From NCBI RefSeq assembly GCF_036346595.1, contig NZ_CP107834.1, positions 4,154,001-4,218,000 on the forward strand: a DNA stretch of 64,000 nucleotides, given 5' to 3'. The position numbers and the translations under genes are program-made. Below the pieces are notes generated by a model, which searched no databases, was not told the origin of the DNA, and was given only the letters and a program-made list of their open reading frames with translations. Below are positions 53,196 through 62,211 of this stretch, piece by piece. This stretch comes from Streptomyces sp. NBC_00525 (lineage in GTDB: Bacteria; Actinomycetota; Actinomycetes; Streptomycetales; Streptomycetaceae). Each line of letters starts with the position of its first letter. Within the stretch, counting starts at the first letter, position 1.

Positions 53196-55328
53196 TCAGG
53201 GGGTCATCGGCGCGCCCACGGAGACGTCGGGGTCGCGGGGGCGGAGGAACGCCGTGCGGGGGAGCGAGCCGTCGCTCGCGCGCGGGCCCTGCGCCTCGTG
53301 CGGATCGTCCGAGCCCAGGTCGCCCGGGGACACCTTCGGCCCCGCCGCATCCCAGGTGTTGCCCACGGAGCGGACGGCGGGGCCGGGTTCCGTCGCGCGG
53401 CCGTCGTTCCAGGCGGCGTTCCCCGTGGCGGTGCCCGTGGTGTCGGAGAGCCGGAACCCGGCCATGCCGTTGCGGTAGGCGCTGTTGCGTTCCAGTGTCA
53501 GTGCTCCCGTGTTGCCCAGGTCGGTGAAGCCGTAGCCCTCGTTGTCCCAGGCGGCGTTGAACCGGGCGACGTGCGGGGCGGTGACCGTGGTGTGGCCGCC
53601 GCCGAACGCGAAGCCGTTACCGTTGCCGTAGGCCCAGTTCCCCTCCAGCAGCACCGGGCCGGTGAATCCGCCCAGGTCGACGCCGTCGCCGCCGTTGCCC
53701 CAGGCGCGGCACCGCCGTACGGCGTTGCCGTCGCCCGCTCCGAAGACGATCGCCAGGCCCGTGCTGTGCCCGTCCGTCCTGCGGTTGTCGTGGAAATCGC
53801 TGTCGACGACCGTGTTGCCGACCGTGTCCTCGCCCCGCAGAGTCAGGCCGGACCCGCCGTTGTGATGCACGTTCAGGCCGTCGAAGACGTCGTGCGCGCA
53901 TCCGTCGCACACCCATGCGTGGTCGCGGGCGCCCCGTACCTCCAGATTCCGTACGGTCCAGTGGTCGGCGCGCTGGACGACGGCCCACTCCCCGTCGCTC
54001 ACCCCGGACAGGTCGAGCACCGGCCGCTCCCCGCCGCGCGCGGTCAGCGTGATGGGCTCGTCGGCGGTGCCGTCCGTGTCGAGGACGAGCGGTTCGGCGG
54101 GCCGGTAGGTGCCGCCGCGCAGGACGATGCTCTGCCCCGGACGCACCAGCCCGGCCGCCTTGCCGACCGTGGCGTACGGGTGCGCGAGACTGCCGTCGCC
54201 CCTGGTGTCCGAGCCGCCGGGGGCCACGTACAGCTCGGCCGCACCGGCCGGGGACGGCGACGACGACGGACCGCCGATGGCCGCCTCGGGGGCCGGGGCC
54301 GCCCTCGGCGCCACGCGGGGCGGCGCGTCCGGGTCCTCCTGCCGCCCCCAGGGCAGCAGCAGCGCGCCGAGCACCAGCAGGGTCGCCGCCACCGCGCCGG
54401 CCGCCGGCCGCAGCCGGGAACTCCGGACCGGGTGCGAGGCGAGTTCCGTCGCGGGCCCGGCGGGTGCGGCCCCGGTCTGGCCCAGGAGGCGGCCGAGCCA
54501 GGCCAGCAGCGCCACGGGCACCGGCAGCACGGCGATGCCGGGCAGCAGCCGCTCCGGCGGGATCAGCCCTTCGCGCCGGGACGCACAGGCCGGGCAGTCG
54601 CGGACGTGCCGAGCCAGCCGCTTGCGCCACAACCCGCTCGGCTGCCCGTTCCAGCCACGGGCGGCGGCGGTGAGCCCGGAACAGCGCGGAGTGGCGGAGA
54701 GCCCGGCCACGATGAGCCGGGAGATCTGCAACCGCTCCTTCATCCGCTGCACCCGGACCGCGGCATGGGTGCGGGGCAGCCGCAGCGCGGCGGCCAGTTC
54801 GCCTCGGGTCAGCACCCCGGTGGTCTCCTCCCACCACAGCGCGAGCAGCCGGCGGTCACCTGCGTCCAGCCAGCCGGCGGCCCGCACGACGTCGCGGCGC
54901 TGGTCGGCGAGGACCAGTTCGGTGACGCTCCGGTCCGCGAAGTCGGCCCCGGGGTCCGCGGGCTCCGCGACCTCGTACTCCAGACCGGGCCGCACGCGGG
55001 TGAACCGGTGGCGGCGCCGGTACTGCTGGACCTGCCGGTAGACGATGGCCACGACCCAGGAGTGGAAACGGTCGGGTTCCCTGAGCACCGGCAGCCCCCG
55101 CACGATGTGCAGCATCACCTCCTGGACCTGGTCGTCCGTGTCGGCGTGGCCGTCGAGGGCGCGTGCGACGATCCGGTGGACCAGCGGAAGACAGCCGGTG
55201 AGCAGCGCCTCCAGCGCGGCCCGGTCGCCGTCCTGGGCGGCCCGGACGAGCGACATCTCGTACGGCGTGGTGCCCCGGGGGCGGGGCTCACCGCCGTGCC
55301 GCGCGCCTCCTGACGGAGGGTGGTCCAT
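53196..55328 (-). CDS. ECF-type sigma factor fused to a zinc motif, membrane span and extracellular beta-helix
   Basis: A 710-residue single polypeptide. Residues 25-110 match sigma region 2 (QEVMLHIVRGLPVLREPDRF, HSWVVAIVYRQVQQYRRR) and 150-210 resemble region 4 (RGELAAALRLPRTHAAVRVQ). H241-V-R-D-C245-P-A-C248 is the HxxxCxxC motif of zinc anti-sigma factors. Hydrophobic segments lie at 263-283 and 308-327. A Pro/Ala linker follows, then a right-handed beta-helix (about 360-700) with many Asn/Gly turns (DSDFHDNRRTDGHSTGLAI), like family 9 pectate lyases. The plan suggests a sigma factor held at the membrane by its own sugar-sensing domain. ATG 55328 has GGGAG upstream. A pectinesterase and a pectate lyase are divergent neighbours and likely targets (inference). 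Confidence 0.88.
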   Translation of the reverse strand: MDHPPSGGARHGGEPRPRGTTPYEMSLVRAAQDGDRAALEALLTGCLPLVHRIVARALDGHADTDDQVQEVMLHIVRGLPVLREPDRFHSWVVAIVYRQVQQYRRRHRFTRVRPGLEYEVAEPADPGADFADRSVTELVLADQRRDVVRAAGWLDAGDRRLLALWWEETTGVLTRGELAAALRLPRTHAAVRVQRMKERLQISRLIVAGLSATPRCSGLTAAARGWNGQPSGLWRKRLARHVRDCPACASRREGLIPPERLLPGIAVLPVPVALLAWLGRLLGQTGAAPAGPATELASHPVRSSRLRPAAGAVAATLLVLGALLLPWGRQEDPDAPPRVAPRAAPAPEAAIGGPSSSPSPAGAAELYVAPGGSDTRGDGSLAHPYATVGKAAGLVRPGQSIVLRGGTYRPAEPLVLDTDGTADEPITLTARGGERPVLDLSGVSDGEWAVVQRADHWTVRNLEVRGARDHAWVCDGCAHDVFDGLNVHHNGGSGLTLRGEDTVGNTVVDSDFHDNRRTDGHSTGLAIVFGAGDGNAVRRCRAWGNGGDGVDLGGFTGPVLLEGNWAYGNGNGFAFGGGHTTVTAPHVARFNAAWDNEGYGFTDLGNTGALTLERNSAYRNGMAGFRLSDTTGTATGNAAWNDGRATEPGPAVRSVGNTWDAAGPKVSPGDLGSDDPHEAQGPRASDGSLPRTAFLRPRDPDVSVGAPMTP

Positions 55329-55530
55329 GGGTTCCGCTCCCTCGCACGTGTCCCTGCTGAACCGGTGTACGAAGTGGCCCCCCGGACCGCCGCCGACGAA
55401 CACTCAAATCGAACAGGCGCGCCCTTCGGTCGTGGATTCTGACACGGCCGCCGCCGTGGGTAAAGCACGGAACTCGCGGGGGCACCGGGGTGCTCCGCGC
55501 GCACACGCGGCCGGGTCCGGGGAACGGGCG

Positions 55531-55551
55531 GAAAAAACTTTCTGAAATTTC
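55531..55551. promoter_or_regulatory. AT-rich dyads upstream of the pectinesterase gene
   Basis: GAAA-AAAC-TTTC (55531-55542) and the perfect palindrome GAAATTTC (55544-55551) lie about 100 bases before the pectinesterase ATG in the 321-base divergent region. The GAAA...TTTC plan resembles operators of polysaccharide-hydrolase genes in Streptomyces. The rest of the region (55329-55530, 55552-55649) shows no other clear site. Confidence 0.4.
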
Positions 55552-55649
55552 TGTTATCCGTCACCCCCGCGCAGCACCTATCCCTTCGCCGCGGTGCTCC
55601 CCGCCCGCAGGCACCTTCAGGTACCGCTCCGAGGAAGGGACGACAACCC

Positions 55650-57116
55650 ATGAGAACCGAACCCCCACGCACGACCGCTCGCGGCAGGGCCGTGGCTGGT
55701 GTGGTGTCCGTTTTGGCTGTGGTGGCCGGTGGGCTGGCTGTGTCGGTGTCGTCGGCGGGTAGTGCTGCGGCGGCGTCGGTGCCGGCGGTGGATACGGCGT
55801 ATCAGCTGGTGGTGGCGAAGTCGGGCAAGTGTATTGATGTGCCGGGTGCTTCGCGGGTTGCGGGTGCGGAGTTGCAGCAGTGGGGTTGTACGGCGGATTC
55901 GCCGTGGCAGCAGTTCCGGTTGAGGTCGGCCGGCAGTGGTGTGTACACGCTGGTGGGTGAGAGCAGTGGGCAGTGCATCGATGTGCCCGGTGGTTCCACG
56001 GTCAGTGGGGTGCGGGTCATCCAGTGGGGGTGTGGTGCGGGTAAGGCGAATCAGCAGTGGACGCTGACGCCGAGCCGTGGTGACACCTGGCAGATCGTCA
56101 ATGTGAAGTCGGGTCTGTGTCTGTCCGACGAGCTGGCGTCGACGTCCAACGGGACGGCGATCATCCAGGAGACCTGCACCCACAACACCAACAAGCAGTG
56201 GACCTTCAAGCCCGTCGCCGGCAGCGGCGAGCGGCCCACCGTCGCGGCCGACGGGTCGGGCACCTACCGCACCGTGCAGGCGGCGATCGACGCCGTCCCC
56301 GCGAACAACACCCGGCCGGTGGAGATCACCATCGCGCCCGGCAGCTACCGCGAGACCGTGCGCATCCCCGGCAACAAGCCCTACATCACGCTGCGCGGAC
56401 TGGGATCGGGGCCGTCCTCGACGGTCGTCGTCAACAACCACTCCGCGGGGGAGTACGGCACTTCGGGCAGCGCCACCATGTTCGTGGAAGGCCACGACTT
56501 CAAGGCCGTCAACCTGACCGTGTCGAACGACTTCGACGAGAACTCCCGTCCGTCCGGGCAGCAGGCCCTGGCCATGAGCCTGAACTCGGACCGCTCCGTG
56601 CTCGACAACGTGCGGCTCCTCGGTGACCAGGACACCCTCCTGGTCAACAACTCGGCCCGGTCGTACGCGGTGAACTCCTACGTGGAGGGCACCGTGGACT
56701 TCATCTACGGCGGCGGCACGATTGTGTTCGACCACTGCGACATCTACGAGAAGCGGTCGACCGGCGGCCCGATCACCGCGGCCAGCACGGACCCGGGCAA
56801 GAAGTACGGCTTCCTCTTCTACAAGTCGAACATCACCGGCGCCCCCACCAACCGCACCCAGCTCGGCCGCCCGTGGCGCCAGGGAGCCCAGGTCCTCTTC
56901 CGCGAGTCGACGCTCAGCTCCACCATCGCCAAGGCCCAGCCCTGGATCGACATGTCGTCCGCCACGTGGAAGAACGCCCGGTTCACCGAGTACCGCAACA
57001 CCGGTTCCGGGGCGGGCGTCAACGGCAACCGGCCGCAGCTGAGCGACAGCGCCGCCGCCGACTACACCCCGCAGAAGTACCTGGCCGGCAACGACGGCTG
57101 GAACCCGGTCCGTTGA
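55650..57116 (+). CDS. Secreted pectinesterase (CE8) with N-terminal ricin-type lectin domain
   Basis: A 488-residue exported enzyme that removes methyl esters from pectin. It has a signal peptide (about 1-42, AAAASV region), a ricin B-type carbohydrate-binding domain (about 50-190, with Q-x-W motifs NQQWTL and NKQWTF), then the CE8 catalytic beta-helix (200-488). Catalytic motifs are present: GSYRETVRIPGNKPYITLRG, GQQALAM, the Asp in LLGDQDTLL, the second Asp in GTVDFIYGGGTIVFDHC and the Arg in LGRPWR. The lectin segment is a nucleotide-identical copy of that in the next gene and uses many G/T-ending codons unlike the rest. A pectate lyase follows 44 bases downstream, so the two should act in sequence on methylated pectin. 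Confidence 0.93.
   Translation: MRTEPPRTTARGRAVAGVVSVLAVVAGGLAVSVSSAGSAAAASVPAVDTAYQLVVAKSGKCIDVPGASRVAGAELQQWGCTADSPWQQFRLRSAGSGVYTLVGESSGQCIDVPGGSTVSGVRVIQWGCGAGKANQQWTLTPSRGDTWQIVNVKSGLCLSDELASTSNGTAIIQETCTHNTNKQWTFKPVAGSGERPTVAADGSGTYRTVQAAIDAVPANNTRPVEITIAPGSYRETVRIPGNKPYITLRGLGSGPSSTVVVNNHSAGEYGTSGSATMFVEGHDFKAVNLTVSNDFDENSRPSGQQALAMSLNSDRSVLDNVRLLGDQDTLLVNNSARSYAVNSYVEGTVDFIYGGGTIVFDHCDIYEKRSTGGPITAASTDPGKKYGFLFYKSNITGAPTNRTQLGRPWRQGAQVLFRESTLSSTIAKAQPWIDMSSATWKNARFTEYRNTGSGAGVNGNRPQLSDSAAADYTPQKYLAGNDGWNPVR
55691..56229 (+). repeat. 539-bp direct repeat, copy 1 (signal peptide plus lectin domain)
   Basis: By reading both copies side by side I see no difference from 57217-57755. The segment encodes most of the signal peptide and the entire ricin-type domain. 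Its first 400 bases are richer in G/T-ending codons than the flanking sequence. Spacing between copies is 1526 bases. Confidence 0.93.
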
Positions 57117-57160
57117 GCCCGGCCCCCGGATCTCCTACGCGTACACGAAGGAAGGCAGAT

Positions 57161-58672
57161 ATGAGACTCAGCAGCATCCCGCGCCGTGGATTCCACCGGC
57201 GTGGTTCGGGCAAGGTCGTGGCTGGTGTGGTGTCCGTTTTGGCTGTGGTGGCCGGTGGGCTGGCTGTGTCGGTGTCGTCGGCGGGTAGTGCTGCGGCGGC
57301 GTCGGTGCCGGCGGTGGATACGGCGTATCAGCTGGTGGTGGCGAAGTCGGGCAAGTGTATTGATGTGCCGGGTGCTTCGCGGGTTGCGGGTGCGGAGTTG
57401 CAGCAGTGGGGTTGTACGGCGGATTCGCCGTGGCAGCAGTTCCGGTTGAGGTCGGCCGGCAGTGGTGTGTACACGCTGGTGGGTGAGAGCAGTGGGCAGT
57501 GCATCGATGTGCCCGGTGGTTCCACGGTCAGTGGGGTGCGGGTCATCCAGTGGGGGTGTGGTGCGGGTAAGGCGAATCAGCAGTGGACGCTGACGCCGAG
57601 CCGTGGTGACACCTGGCAGATCGTCAATGTGAAGTCGGGTCTGTGTCTGTCCGACGAGCTGGCGTCGACGTCCAACGGGACGGCGATCATCCAGGAGACC
57701 TGCACCCACAACACCAACAAGCAGTGGACCTTCAAGCCCGTCGCCGGCAGCGGCGGTGACGGTGACGGCGGACGGACCTGGTCGAACAAGGCCGACGGCT
57801 TCGCCTCCACCGGTGGCGGCACCACGGGCGGCGCCGCGGGCGCGACGGTCACCGTCAAGACCTACGCGGACCTGGTGAAGTACGCCGGGGCGGCCGAGCC
57901 GTACACCATCAAGGTGGCCGGGGCGATCACCGTCACCCCGTACGGCCGGGAGATCCCGGTCAAGTCCAACAAGACGGTGATCGGCGTCGGCACCTCCGGC
58001 CAGATCGTCAACGGCGGGTTCTTCCTCGGGACGGGCACCCACAACGTCATCATCCGCAACCTCACCATCCGCGACACCCGGATGACCGAGGACGACCCGG
58101 ACGACAAGGACTACGACTACGACGGCATCCAGATGGACACCGCCGACCACATCTGGATCGACCACAACCGCATCCAGCGGATGAACGACGGGCTCATCGA
58201 CAGCCGCAAGGACACCAGCTACCTCACGGTGTCCTGGAACGAGCTCGGCGAGGTCAACAAGGCGTTCGGCATCGGCTGGACGGAGAACGTCACCGCCCGC
58301 ATGACGATCCACCACAACTGGATCCACGACACCAACCAGCGCAACCCCAGCATCGACAACGTCGCGCTGGCCCACCTCTACAACAACTACATGCAGAACA
58401 TCACGTCGTACGGAAACCTCTCGCGCGGCCGGTCCAAGACCGTGATCGAGAACAGCTACTACGACCACGTCGCCAACCCGTACTACCCCGACACCTCGGC
58501 CGCGTCCCTGACGCAGTCCGGGTCCATCGTGGTCAACTCCAGCGGGAAGCAGCAGACCAACGGCACCACCTTCGACCCGCGCGGCTACTACAGCTACTCC
58601 CTGGACGCCGCCAAGGACGTTCCGGGCCTGCTCAAGCAGTACACCGGCCCGCAGAGCAACATCGGCCGGTGA
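57161..58672 (+). CDS. Secreted pectate lyase (PL1) with N-terminal ricin-type lectin domain
   Basis: A 503-residue exported lyase that cleaves de-esterified pectin by beta-elimination, normally with calcium. It has a signal peptide, the same lectin domain as the pectinesterase, a short Gly/Asp linker (GGDGDGGRTW), then the PL1 domain (about 220-503) with GIQMDTADHIWIDHNRI, the calcium-site Asp residues in DGLIDSRKD, TVSWNEL, and the catalytic-type Arg in HDTNQRNPSI. The ATG has GAAGGCAGAT upstream. It is probably co-transcribed with the pectinesterase, from which it is separated by 44 bases. Ends before a terminator hairpin. Confidence 0.94.
   Translation: MRLSSIPRRGFHRRGSGKVVAGVVSVLAVVAGGLAVSVSSAGSAAAASVPAVDTAYQLVVAKSGKCIDVPGASRVAGAELQQWGCTADSPWQQFRLRSAGSGVYTLVGESSGQCIDVPGGSTVSGVRVIQWGCGAGKANQQWTLTPSRGDTWQIVNVKSGLCLSDELASTSNGTAIIQETCTHNTNKQWTFKPVAGSGGDGDGGRTWSNKADGFASTGGGTTGGAAGATVTVKTYADLVKYAGAAEPYTIKVAGAITVTPYGREIPVKSNKTVIGVGTSGQIVNGGFFLGTGTHNVIIRNLTIRDTRMTEDDPDDKDYDYDGIQMDTADHIWIDHNRIQRMNDGLIDSRKDTSYLTVSWNELGEVNKAFGIGWTENVTARMTIHHNWIHDTNQRNPSIDNVALAHLYNNYMQNITSYGNLSRGRSKTVIENSYYDHVANPYYPDTSAASLTQSGSIVVNSSGKQQTNGTTFDPRGYYSYSLDAAKDVPGLLKQYTGPQSNIGR
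57217..57755 (+). repeat. 539-bp direct repeat, copy 2 (signal peptide plus lectin domain)
   Basis: Second copy of the repeat at 55691-56229, in the same orientation and reading frame. Outside the copies the two genes share no extended identity (the N-terminal codons and catalytic domains differ), so the boundaries are sharp. No transposase gene or terminal inverted repeat flanks either copy. Confidence 0.93.
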
Positions 58673-58680
58673 CGCACCGC

Positions 58681-58711
58681 GCCGGGCCCCGCGTCATCCG
58701 CGGGGCCCGGC
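58681..58711. terminator. Terminator after the pectate lyase gene
   Basis: A perfect 13-bp stem (58681-58693 with 58699-58711) and loop TCATC start nine bases after the pectate lyase stop, before the convergent stop at 58755. Confidence 0.85.
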
Positions 58712-58725
58712 GCCGGGAGCCGTTC

Positions 58726-58767
58726 TTCAGTGTCTGACGTTCAGTGTCTGACGTTCAGTGCTTGACG
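58726..58767 (-). repeat. Three 14-bp tandem repeats carrying stop codons at a gene end
   Basis: TTCAGTGTCTGACG occurs at 58726-58739 and 58740-58753, with a variant copy at 58754-58767 (TTCAGTGCTTGACG). On the minus strand each unit holds CACTGAA, so TGA occurs at 58757, 58743 and 58729, one in each reading frame. The first is the real stop of the gene above. Confidence 0.85.
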
Positions 58768-59681
58768 CCGAAGAACGGCTCCAGCGGCTTCGGCAGCAGG
58801 TCGTTGCAGGCCAGCTGGCCGGACTTGGTGAGCGCGTCGTTCACACAGGTGTAGTAGTCGCGGTAGACCATCTGCACGGTGAACGACGTCGCGACGATCA
58901 CCAGCGCGACCACGCCCGTCACCAGACCGCTCACCGCGGCCGTGGTCTGCTGCCGGCCGCCGCGCTGCGCGGCCCGCGGGTTCGGCGCGGCCGGCCCGCC
59001 CTGCGCGGCAGCGGGCCGCCAGGCCCCGGTCCCCGGCGCCGGTGCCCCGGAAGCGCCCGGCGTTCCGGCCGCGTCCGCCGCGCCCGCGCCCGCCGCCGCG
59101 CCCGGTGTGCCCGCGGCCCCGCCCGGCGTACCCGGCACCGGCTCCTTCGGCCTGGCCCGCAGTGCGCTGACCGCCCAGTACGTGGCGAGCGCGCCGAGCA
59201 GCAGGGCGATCTCCGAGAAGTCGAAGATCGCGAAGAAGAAGGCCCACATGCCGGAGAGCAGCGCGTAGCGGGCGCGCCGCTGCATGGGGTCGGTCGGGTC
59301 CCAGCGGGGGCCGGACGGGGCGCCGTCCGGGCCGCCCTTGCCGTTCGGTCCGCCGGGCCCGGCGGGACGGCCACCGAAGGGGCCGTTCGCGCGGCCGGGC
59401 TGCCGGCTGCTCCACTGGCTGCCCCACACGGGCTTGTCGTCGGAGGAGGACCCGCCCTCGGGCCGGTCGCCGCCGTCGCCGCCGGACGGGTGGCGCGGCT
59501 GCCAGGGCTGGTCCGGCCGGCCCTCGGGCGGCGGCGCGAACGGGTTGTCGTCGCCCTGCGGCCCGCCGGCGGAATCGGAGGAGCCGGAGGAGGAGGACGA
59601 GGAGGAGCGCTCGCGCATCAGCAGGGTGGTCCGCTCGGGCAGCGGCTGGCGGAAGGCGGTGCGGCGGCGTCGGTCCGGCAT
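58755..59681 (-). CDS. Hypothetical membrane protein with disordered N-terminal half
   Basis: A protein of about 308 residues with no recognised family. Residues 1-135 are low-complexity (a poly-Ser run, then Gly/Pro/Asp-rich sequence). A first hydrophobic pair (about 150-185, WAFFFAIFDFSEIALLLGAL) is followed by an Ala/Gly/Pro-rich cytoplasmic loop (about 190-255) and a last span (SGLVTGVVALVIVATSFTVQ) ending near 280. The tail has two Cys (YYTCVNDAL and ACNDLL). ATG 59681 has GGGGAAG upstream at long spacing; ATG 59618 is an alternative. The stop codon region is tandemly repeated. It is convergent with the pectate lyase gene and divergent from purN. Confidence 0.8.
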   Translation of the reverse strand: MPDRRRRTAFRQPLPERTTLLMRERSSSSSSSGSSDSAGGPQGDDNPFAPPPEGRPDQPWQPRHPSGGDGGDRPEGGSSSDDKPVWGSQWSSRQPGRANGPFGGRPAGPGGPNGKGGPDGAPSGPRWDPTDPMQRRARYALLSGMWAFFFAIFDFSEIALLLGALATYWAVSALRARPKEPVPGTPGGAAGTPGAAAGAGAADAAGTPGASGAPAPGTGAWRPAAAQGGPAAPNPRAAQRGGRQQTTAAVSGLVTGVVALVIVATSFTVQMVYRDYYTCVNDALTKSGQLACNDLLPKPLEPFFGVKH

Positions 59682-59865
59682 GTGGTGAACGTCTTCCCCA
59701 TCTCGTCGTTTCCGCCCGGCGGACGGTTCGCTGCCCCTGACGCTACCTTCCGGCGCGGAGGGGCCGAAAGCGGGGAGCGCGGGGGCGCGCGCCCCGATCC
59801 GCGCCGCCGGACGGGCGGGGCTCGCTCCCCCTGTCGGACGAGGCGGCGGCGAGGTGCCGGTATCG

Positions 59866-59893
59866 TTGCTGACGGTCGGCCCGTTCGTAGAGT
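59866..59893 (+). promoter_or_regulatory. Candidate promoter for purN-purH
   Basis: TTGCTG and TAGAGT are 16 bases apart in the 333-base gap before purN. A small hairpin (TCCCCG-TAT-CGGGGA, 59894-59908) follows directly and would lie at the start of a leader of about 115 bases. No other element is recognised in the gap. Confidence 0.45.
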
Positions 59894-60014
59894 TCCCCGT
59901 ATCGGGGAGCGCGCCTCTTTCGTAGGACCGTACACATCGCATGCCGTCGCCCCGGTGCCGTGGTGGCGCGGACCGGCCGATTCGAACCGCTCGCACGCGA
60001 GAAAGGGCCCAGCC

Positions 60015-60671
60015 GTGGCCTCCCCGCTTCCCTCCGCCGCCCCGGCCCGTGTGGTCGTCCTGGTCTCCGGTTCCGGAACGAACCTTCAGGCCCTGCTCGA
60101 CACGATCGGCGACGACCCCGAGGGCTTCGGCGCCCGGATCGTCGCGGTCGGCGCCGACCGCGACGGCATCGCAGGACTGGACCGGGCCGAGCGCGCCGGG
60201 CTCCCCACCTTCACGTGCCGCGTCAAGGACCACGCCACGCGCGCGGAGTGGGACGCGGCGCTGGCGGAGGCCGTCGCCGCGCACCGGCCGGACCTGGTCG
60301 TGTCCGCCGGGTTCATGAAGATCGTGGGCAAGGAGTTCCTCGCCCGGTTCGGCGGCCGGTTCATCAACACCCACCCCGCCCTGCTGCCCAGCTTTCCCGG
60401 TGCCCACGGCGTGCGTGACGCGCTCGCGTACGGCGTGAAGGTGACCGGGTGCACCGTCCACTTCGTCGACGACGGCGTCGACACCGGTCCGATCATCGCG
60501 CAGGGCGTGGTCGAGGTGACCGAAGAGGACACCCCGGAGGGCGAAGCGGCCCTCCACGAACGCATCAAGGAAGTCGAGCGCAAGCTGCTCGTCGAGGCCG
60601 TGGGGCGGCTCGCCCGTGACGGCTATCGCATTGAGGGACGAAAGGTTCATCTCGGTCATGTCGGTGAATAA
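60015..60671 (+). CDS. purN: Phosphoribosylglycinamide formyltransferase
   Basis: A 218-residue enzyme that transfers a formyl group from 10-formyltetrahydrofolate to GAR, the third step of purine synthesis. The substrate phosphate loop is [15 protein letters not shown]. The catalytic set is [21 protein letters not shown] (Asn and His) with the Asp in [14 protein letters not shown]. Length is normal. The GTG at 60015 has AAAGGG seven bases upstream. purH starts 14 bases before its stop in another frame, so the two are translationally coupled, and folD near the window end makes the formyl donor. Confidence 0.97.
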   Translation: MASPLPSAAPARVVVLVSGSGTNLQALLDTIGDDPEGFGARIVAVGADRDGIAGLDRAERAGLPTFTCRVKDHATRAEWDAALAEAVAAHRPDLVVSAGFMKIVGKEFLARFGGRFINTHPALLPSFPGAHGVRDALAYGVKVTGCTVHFVDDGVDTGPIIAQGVVEVTEEDTPEGEAALHERIKEVERKLLVEAVGRLARDGYRIEGRKVHLGHVGE

Positions 60672-62211
60672 GCCCATCCGTCGCGCCCTGGTCAGCGTCT
60701 ACGACAAGACGGGGCTCGAAGACCTCGCCCGCGGTCTGCACGAGGCGGGTGTCGAGCTGGTCTCCACCGGCTCCACCGCCGGCCGGATCGCCGCCGCCGG
60801 TGTCCCGGTCACCAAGGTCGAGGAGCTGACCGGCTTCCCCGAGTGCCTCGACGGCCGCGTCAAGACGCTGCACCCCCGCGTCCACGCCGGCATCCTCGCC
60901 GACCTGCGCCTGGACGCCCACCGCGAGCAGCTGGCCGAACTGGGCGTCGAGCCGTTCGACCTGGTGGTCGTCAACCTCTACCCGTTCAAGGAGACCGTCG
61001 CCTCCGGCGCCACCCCGGACGAGTGCGTCGAGCAGATCGACATCGGCGGCCCCTCGATGGTCCGCGCCGCCGCCAAGAACCACCCGTCCGTGGCCGTCGT
61101 CACCAGCCCGGAGCGTTACGCAGACGTGCTCGCCGCCGTCGCGGCGGGCGGCTTCGACCTGACCGCCCGCAAGCGGCTCGCCGCCGAGGCGTTCCAGCAC
61201 ACCGCCGCCTACGACGTGGCCGTCGCCGGCTGGTTCGCCGCCGACTACGCCGCCGCCGACGACTCCGGCTTCCCGGACTTCCTCGGTACGACGTACGAGC
61301 GCCAGGACGTCCTGCGCTACGGCGAGAACCCGCACCAGCCCGCCGCGCTCTACACCTCCGGCACCGGCGGCCTGGCCGGCGCCGAGCAGCTGCACGGCAA
61401 GGCGATGTCGTACAACAACTACACGGACACCGACGCCGCCCGGCGCGCCGCGTACGACCACGACGAGCCCTGCGTCGCGATCATCAAGCACGCCAACCCC
61501 TGCGGCATCGCCATCGCCGACGACGTCGCGACCGCGCACCGCAACGCCCACGCCTGCGACCCGCTCTCCGCGTTCGGCGGCGTCATCGCCGTCAACCGTC
61601 CGGTGACCGTCGAGATGGCCGAGCAGGTCGCGGAGATCTTCACCGAGGTCATCGTCGCCCCGGCCTACGAGGACGGTGCCGTCGAGGTCCTGGCCCGCAA
61701 GAAGAACATCCGCGTGCTGCGCTGCCCCGAGGCCCCGTCCGCCGAGGTCGAGGTCAAGCCGATCGACGGCGGCGCGCTGCTCCAGGTCGCCGACCGGCTC
61801 CAGGCCGAGGGTGACGACCCGGCCAACTGGACGCTCGCCACGGGCGAGGCGCTCTCCGCCGACGAGCTGCGCGAGCTGGCCTTCGCCTGGAAGGCGTGCC
61901 GCGCGGTCAAGTCCAACGCCATCCTGCTCGCCAAGGACGGCGCCTCGGTCGGCGTCGGCATGGGCCAGGTCAACCGCGTGGACTCCGCGAAGCTCGCCGT
62001 CGAGCGCGCGGGCGAGGAGCGGGCGGCCGGTTCGTACGCGGCGTCCGACGCGTTCTTCCCCTTCCCGGACGGGCTGGAGATCCTGACCGCCGCCGGTGTC
62101 AGGGCCGTGGCCCAGCCGGGCGGTTCGGTCCGCGACGAGCTGGTCGTCGAGGCGGCGCAGAAGGCCGGTGTGACGATGTACTTCACCGGCACCCGGCACT
62201 TCTTCCACTGA
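60658..62211 (+). CDS. purH: Bifunctional AICAR transformylase / IMP cyclohydrolase
   Basis: A 517-residue enzyme for the last two steps of IMP synthesis. The N-terminal cyclohydrolase domain begins [20 protein letters not shown] with [11 protein letters not shown] and the conserved [16 protein letters not shown]. The transformylase domain has the Lys-His pair in [11 protein letters not shown] and [12 protein letters not shown], and ends [16 protein letters not shown] 60658 overlaps purN by 14 bases; GAAAGG lies 12 bases upstream. The last His codon and stop (CACTGA) are the first unit of a four-fold 11-bp repeat. Confidence 0.97.
   Translation: MSVNKPIRRALVSVYDKTGLEDLARGLHEAGVELVSTGSTAGRIAAAGVPVTKVEELTGFPECLDGRVKTLHPRVHAGILADLRLDAHREQLAELGVEPFDLVVVNLYPFKETVASGATPDECVEQIDIGGPSMVRAAAKNHPSVAVVTSPERYADVLAAVAAGGFDLTARKRLAAEAFQHTAAYDVAVAGWFAADYAAADDSGFPDFLGTTYERQDVLRYGENPHQPAALYTSGTGGLAGAEQLHGKAMSYNNYTDTDAARRAAYDHDEPCVAIIKHANPCGIAIADDVATAHRNAHACDPLSAFGGVIAVNRPVTVEMAEQVAEIFTEVIVAPAYEDGAVEVLARKKNIRVLRCPEAPSAEVEVKPIDGGALLQVADRLQAEGDDPANWTLATGEALSADELRELAFAWKACRAVKSNAILLAKDGASVGVGMGQVNRVDSAKLAVERAGEERAAGSYAASDAFFPFPDGLEILTAAGVRAVAQPGGSVRDELVVEAAQKAGVTMYFTGTRHFFH

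Noticed and set aside
55650..58672. Pectinase pair as an insertion-sequence-borne island
   Set aside because: No transposase, terminal inverted repeats or target duplication is seen; only the internal lectin segments are repeated.
59970..60005. tRNA-like GATTCGAACC segment before purN
   Set aside because: The flanking bases do not form a T-arm stem on either strand, and no acceptor or anticodon arms can be drawn.
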